From positions 34,983-98,982 of the forward strand of contig JBQDFP010000008.1 of NCBI GenBank assembly GCA_052085365.1: a DNA stretch of 64,000 bases, given 5' to 3'. Of the stretch, positions 60,954 to 64,000 are shown piece after piece. The stretch is from Canibacter sp052085365 (lineage in GTDB: Bacteria; Actinomycetota; Actinomycetes; Actinomycetales; Microbacteriaceae). The translations under genes were made by a program, and so were the position numbers. Numbering within the stretch: the first letter of the stretch is position 1; every line of letters begins with the position of its first letter. The notes under the pieces are model-generated. The model was not told the DNA's origin, did no database searches, and worked only from the letters and a program-made list of their open reading frames with translations.

Positions 60954-62537
60954 ATGAGCAAAGACGACATACAGCCCCGGGACTCTGACGACGATCGCGC
61001 AATGCCAAACGACGCGGAGTTCACTGAATCGCCCGAAAGCGCAATTGATCCGCTTGAGCGCATCCTTGCGCGCCGCCAAAATTCGGCCCATGTGATTCGC
61101 GACGGTCGTGCGCAAGCGCTCGACACAAGTTCATATGATCACTCTGCGTACGATGCTGAGATTGAACTCGAACGTGAAGAACGCGCAGGCATGAGGCGAG
61201 TGCCCGGGCTCTCAACAGAGCTTGAAGACATTAGCGAAGTTGAATACCGCCAGCTTCGACTCGAAAATGTGATCCTCATTGGCGTATACACGCAAGGTTC
61301 ACTTGAAGATGCTGAAAACTCTCTTCGTGAGCTCGCGGCTCTGGCAGAAACTGCCGGTGCAATTGTGCTTGATGGTCTTTTACAACGCAGACCGCATCCC
61401 GACCCTGCGACCTATCTGGGCAAAGGAAAAGCGCAGGAACTTCATGACCTGGTCCAGTCGGTCGGCGCAGACACGGTCGTAGCCGACTCAGAACTTGCTC
61501 CCAGCCAACGGCGTGCGCTAGAGGACGTCGTGAAAATGAAGGTCATTGACCGTACCGCAGTTATCCTTGATATTTTCAGTCAACACGCAAAGAGCCGCGA
61601 AGGTAAAGCACAGGTCGAGCTTGCACAGCTAGAGTATCTGCTGCCGAGACTGCGGGGCTGGGGCGAATCGATGTCACGTCAGGCGGGTGGACAGGTCGGT
61701 GCTGGCGGTGCTGGTATGGGCTCGCGTGGCCCTGGTGAAACAAAAATTGAACTCGATCGCCGTCGTATCAACACGCGAATGGCGAAACTGCGCAAGGAAA
61801 TAGCGGGTATGGCACCTGCCCGTGTGACCAAACGTGCGAACCGACGACGAGGTGCAGTACCGACGGTCGCAATCGCTGGGTACACAAATGCCGGAAAATC
61901 AAGCTTGCTCAACAGTCTGACGGGGAGCCGTTCCCTCGTACAGAACCAACTATTCGCTACCCTTGACACTGCGGTTCGTGCTTCCGAAACAGAAGACGGC
62001 AGGAACTTCACGTACGCAGACACCGTGGGTTTTGTTCGAAACCTGCCACACCAACTTGTTGAAGCGTTTCGTTCCACGTTCGAAGAAGTTGCCGAGAGCG
62101 ACGTGATTCTGCATGTCGTTGATGCTTCACACCCGGACCCAGCAGCTCAGATCAAAGTTGTTCGAGACGTCATCGCGGAAGTGGATGCGCAAGAGATTCC
62201 AGAAATTATTGCGTTCAACAAAGTTGACCTGATCAACGAAACCCAGCGTCTTGTCTTGATTGGCCTCGCACCAGATGCCGTGTTTGTTTCAGCAAAAACC
62301 GGAGACGGAATCGAAGAGCTTACTGCGCGTATCGCGTCAGCACTCCCGCAACTTCAGCATGAAATTACTGCAGTCATTCCATATGATCGTGGAGAAATCG
62401 TGGCTGAACTTCACGAACGTAACCGGGTCCTGCACACCGAATATGACACCGCTGGCACGCTGATCCACGCCCACGTCAGTGACGAAATGCTTGCAAAACT
62501 ACAACCATTCCTCGAGTCCCGCCCCGTGCACCTGTAG
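60954..62537 (+). CDS. hflX: GTPase HflX
   Basis: Ribosome-associated GTPase that splits stalled ribosomes under stress. 527 aa. The N-terminal HflX domain contains RPHPDPATYLGKGKAQEL and ends in GGxGxxGxGE (residues about 245-265); the G domain has P-loop GYTNAGKSS at 309-317, switch DTVGFVRNLPHQL and NKVD. An acidic N-terminal extension of about 85 residues is typical of actinobacteria. Confidence 0.95.
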   Translation: MSKDDIQPRDSDDDRAMPNDAEFTESPESAIDPLERILARRQNSAHVIRDGRAQALDTSSYDHSAYDAEIELEREERAGMRRVPGLSTELEDISEVEYRQLRLENVILIGVYTQGSLEDAENSLRELAALAETAGAIVLDGLLQRRPHPDPATYLGKGKAQELHDLVQSVGADTVVADSELAPSQRRALEDVVKMKVIDRTAVILDIFSQHAKSREGKAQVELAQLEYLLPRLRGWGESMSRQAGGQVGAGGAGMGSRGPGETKIELDRRRINTRMAKLRKEIAGMAPARVTKRANRRRGAVPTVAIAGYTNAGKSSLLNSLTGSRSLVQNQLFATLDTAVRASETEDGRNFTYADTVGFVRNLPHQLVEAFRSTFEEVAESDVILHVVDASHPDPAAQIKVVRDVIAEVDAQEIPEIIAFNKVDLINETQRLVLIGLAPDAVFVSAKTGDGIEELTARIASALPQLQHEITAVIPYDRGEIVAELHERNRVLHTEYDTAGTLIHAHVSDEMLAKLQPFLESRPVHL

Positions 62538-62610
62538 CAGCTCTTTTACAACTCGTAGTTCGGGTAAGCGGTGCAGAATAACAGACCCTGCCCAGAGACG
62601 ACACCTGCAT

Positions 62611-62645
62611 GTCACACGTTGCAACCTTGAGTCACAGCGTGCAAC
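62611..62645 (+). repeat. two 15-bp imperfect direct repeats upstream of metE, 20-bp period
   Basis: GTCACACGTTGCAAC (62611-62625) and GTCACAGCGTGCAAC (62631-62645) match at 12 of 15 positions and are exactly 20 bp apart. They lie 67-101 bp before the metE start and could be paired operator sites. Confidence 0.6.
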
Positions 62646-62711
62646 ACACTTCGCAATCGGCAGCCAGCACAACGTAATCTTTCGGTAACTGACCGAGAGG
62701 AACGCCGTTTC

Positions 62712-64000
62712 ATGTCTACACCGAAACTCCCGACCGCAACTATTTTGGGATACCCGCGACTCGGCCGACGCCGAGAGCTCAAACGCGCGATTGAAAAATT
62801 CTGGAAGGGGGACATCGCCGAAACTCAGCTACAAGTCATTGCGAGCGAACTGCGCGCGTTCACCCGGGAGCACCTCGTGGCCGAAGGACTTACTACCAAT
62901 GGCGCAGCAATCCCCGAGAGTTTTAGCTGGTACGACCAGGTCCTAGACGCTGGATACGCAGTAGGGGCGACATCGCGACGATTTTCAGGAGTCGGTGGAA
63001 GTGACCTCGAGAAATACTTTGCGTTAGCGCGAGGGACAGATGAGCTTCAACCACTTGAAATGACTAAATGGTTCGACACAAACTATCACTACAGCGTCCC
63101 AGAAATTAGCCCGGATACCGCGTTCGCGGTGAACGCGACCCAGCTTGTCACTCAGCTCAACGAAGCCCGAGAACAAGCAGTTGAAACACGTCCGACTCTG
63201 GTAGGCCCAGTAACGCTGCTCGCGCTCGCGAAAGCGGCTGATGATGCGCCGGAAGGCTTCGAACCACTCGATAAACTCAATGAACTGATTCCTGTGTATC
63301 GTCAGTTACTGACGGAGTTGAGCGCCGCAGGGGCGACTTGGGTGCAGCTTGATGAACCTGCAATTGTGAGTGACTCATTGCGGTTACCACGCCGCACGCT
63401 TGTAGAGCTGGTACTTACTACCTATCGTCAGCTCGGAGAACAGCCCGACCGTCCCGCAATTCTGCTGACAGCCCCATACGGCAACTCAAGTAAGGCGCTG
63501 CTCGAACTCGCGGCATTGCCGATTGAAGCTGTGCATGCGGACCTCGTGCGTGGGTCACTGCCCGAGGGTGTTATTGAAGACGGCACACTCGGTGATGCGC
63601 TCGGCGATACCCAGTTCGTTGCAGGCGTCATTGACGGGCGAAATATTTGGCGCACTAACTTGCGTGCACAGTTCACGCAGCTGCAAGCTCTGCAGGCATC
63701 CGGAGTCGATGTCGTCGTCGGCACCTCCGTGAGCCTGCAGCATGTTCCTCACGACGTACGTGAAGAAACGAAACTTGATTCACGGCTGGTAAGCTGGCTC
63801 GCGTTTGCCGACCAGAAGGTTCAGCAGGCAGCGCTGTTGGCGGGCGGTCTGACGTCCGGTGGACCCAGTATTGAAGATGCACTTCTCCAGAATGATCGAG
63901 TCCTTGCCGACCGTGAGTCCGCGCCAGGAGTGCATCGCGCGCCGGTGCAAGAGCGGCGTGCGCGGGTTACCGAAGCCGACCGTCAACGCGCTAGCGAAGC
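62712..64000 (+). CDS. metE: cobalamin-independent methionine synthase (3' truncated by window end)
   Basis: The frame is open from the ATG at 62712 to the last base, giving the first 429 residues of about 760. Visible: ATILGYPRLGRRRELK at the N-terminus, EMTKWFDTNYHYSVPE near residue 118 (the glutamate-tail and homocysteine region), and QLDEPAIV near 218. The catalytic zinc ligands are in the missing C-terminal half. CCGAGAGGAACG lies about 12 bases upstream of the ATG. Methylates homocysteine with methyltetrahydrofolate-triglutamate. Confidence 0.95.
   Translation, partial: MSTPKLPTATILGYPRLGRRRELKRAIEKFWKGDIAETQLQVIASELRAFTREHLVAEGLTTNGAAIPESFSWYDQVLDAGYAVGATSRRFSGVGGSDLEKYFALARGTDELQPLEMTKWFDTNYHYSVPEISPDTAFAVNATQLVTQLNEAREQAVETRPTLVGPVTLLALAKAADDAPEGFEPLDKLNELIPVYRQLLTELSAAGATWVQLDEPAIVSDSLRLPRRTLVELVLTTYRQLGEQPDRPAILLTAPYGNSSKALLELAALPIEAVHADLVRGSLPEGVIEDGTLGDALGDTQFVAGVIDGRNIWRTNLRAQFTQLQALQASGVDVVVGTSVSLQHVPHDVREETKLDSRLVSWLAFADQKVQQAALLAGGLTSGGPSIEDALLQNDRVLADRESAPGVHRAPVQERRARVTEADRQRASE

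Noticed and set aside
62538..62711. Cobalamin or SAM riboswitch upstream of metE
   Set aside because: Only 174 bp are available and I found neither a B12-box-like element nor a recognisable SAM aptamer core; only direct repeats are evident.

Overview
The window is a chromosomal segment of an actinobacterium of moderate G+C content, most probably of the order Micrococcales. Three things point there: the gene order rnj-(murJ)-ftsK-pgsA-cinA-clgR-DUF3046-recA-recX-miaB-miaA-dapF-hflX, the prfB-ftsE-ftsX-smpB-ssrA block, and the tmRNA tag ANSKRTDFALAA. There are no rRNA genes, CRISPR arrays, transposases or prophage genes. Most of the window is conserved housekeeping sequence. The only assembly defect is a run of 100 N at 12508-12607.

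Layout. 1-9.3 kb: end of a GH4 6-phospho-glycosidase, a sugar-importer ATPase, a tRNA with anticodon UAA, lemA-htpX, an MFS exporter, aspA, an FAH-family hydrolase, an FKBP prolyl isomerase and rpsO. 9.3-14.7 kb: an AzgA-type purine permease, then an amine/amino-acid unit made of an Lrp/AsnC regulator, a class III aminotransferase and a divergent APC permease. 14.8-20.8 kb: prfB, ftsE-ftsX, a DHA2 exporter, smpB and tmRNA. 20.8-27.4 kb: an accessory flavin-monooxygenase locus. It has a four-gene overlapping operon on the minus strand (two LLM monooxygenases, a GNAT acetyltransferase and a large FAD/NAD(P) protein) and, divergently, two flavin reductases. 27.5-32.6 kb: small hypothetical genes, hisN, tRNA-Lys, a homocysteine methyltransferase and nhaA. 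32.6-40.6 kb: branched-chain amino-acid genes ilvD-ilvB-ilvN-ilvC, a pair of small membrane proteins and serA. 40.8-54.7 kb: pnp, an M16 protease, thyA-folA, rnj, a MurJ-family flippase, ftsK, pgsA, cinA, a ClgR-like regulator and DUF3046. 54.7-64 kb: recA with an SOS box, recX, miaB, miaA, a DapF homologue lacking its catalytic cysteines, an RsmC-like methyltransferase, hflX and the first part of metE.

Recurring regulatory style. At least thirteen genes have a TAnnnT-like hexamer exactly 6 or 7 bases upstream of the start codon and usually no Shine-Dalgarno sequence. This is the layout expected for leaderless mRNAs and it helps fix many starts.

Most interesting points: (i) the DapF homologue has Arg and Thr where the two catalytic Cys belong and has lost most substrate-binding motifs; (ii) the monooxygenase/GNAT/flavin-reductase locus resembles the logic of S-alkyl-cysteine or organosulfur salvage; (iii) the N run is very likely an artefact, because a 15-bp identical overlap on both sides restores an intact Lrp gene; (iv) a 24-bp perfect tandem repeat plus an inverted copy lies in the Lrp/permease control region; (v) a tRNA with a Leu UAA anticodon has a short variable arm.
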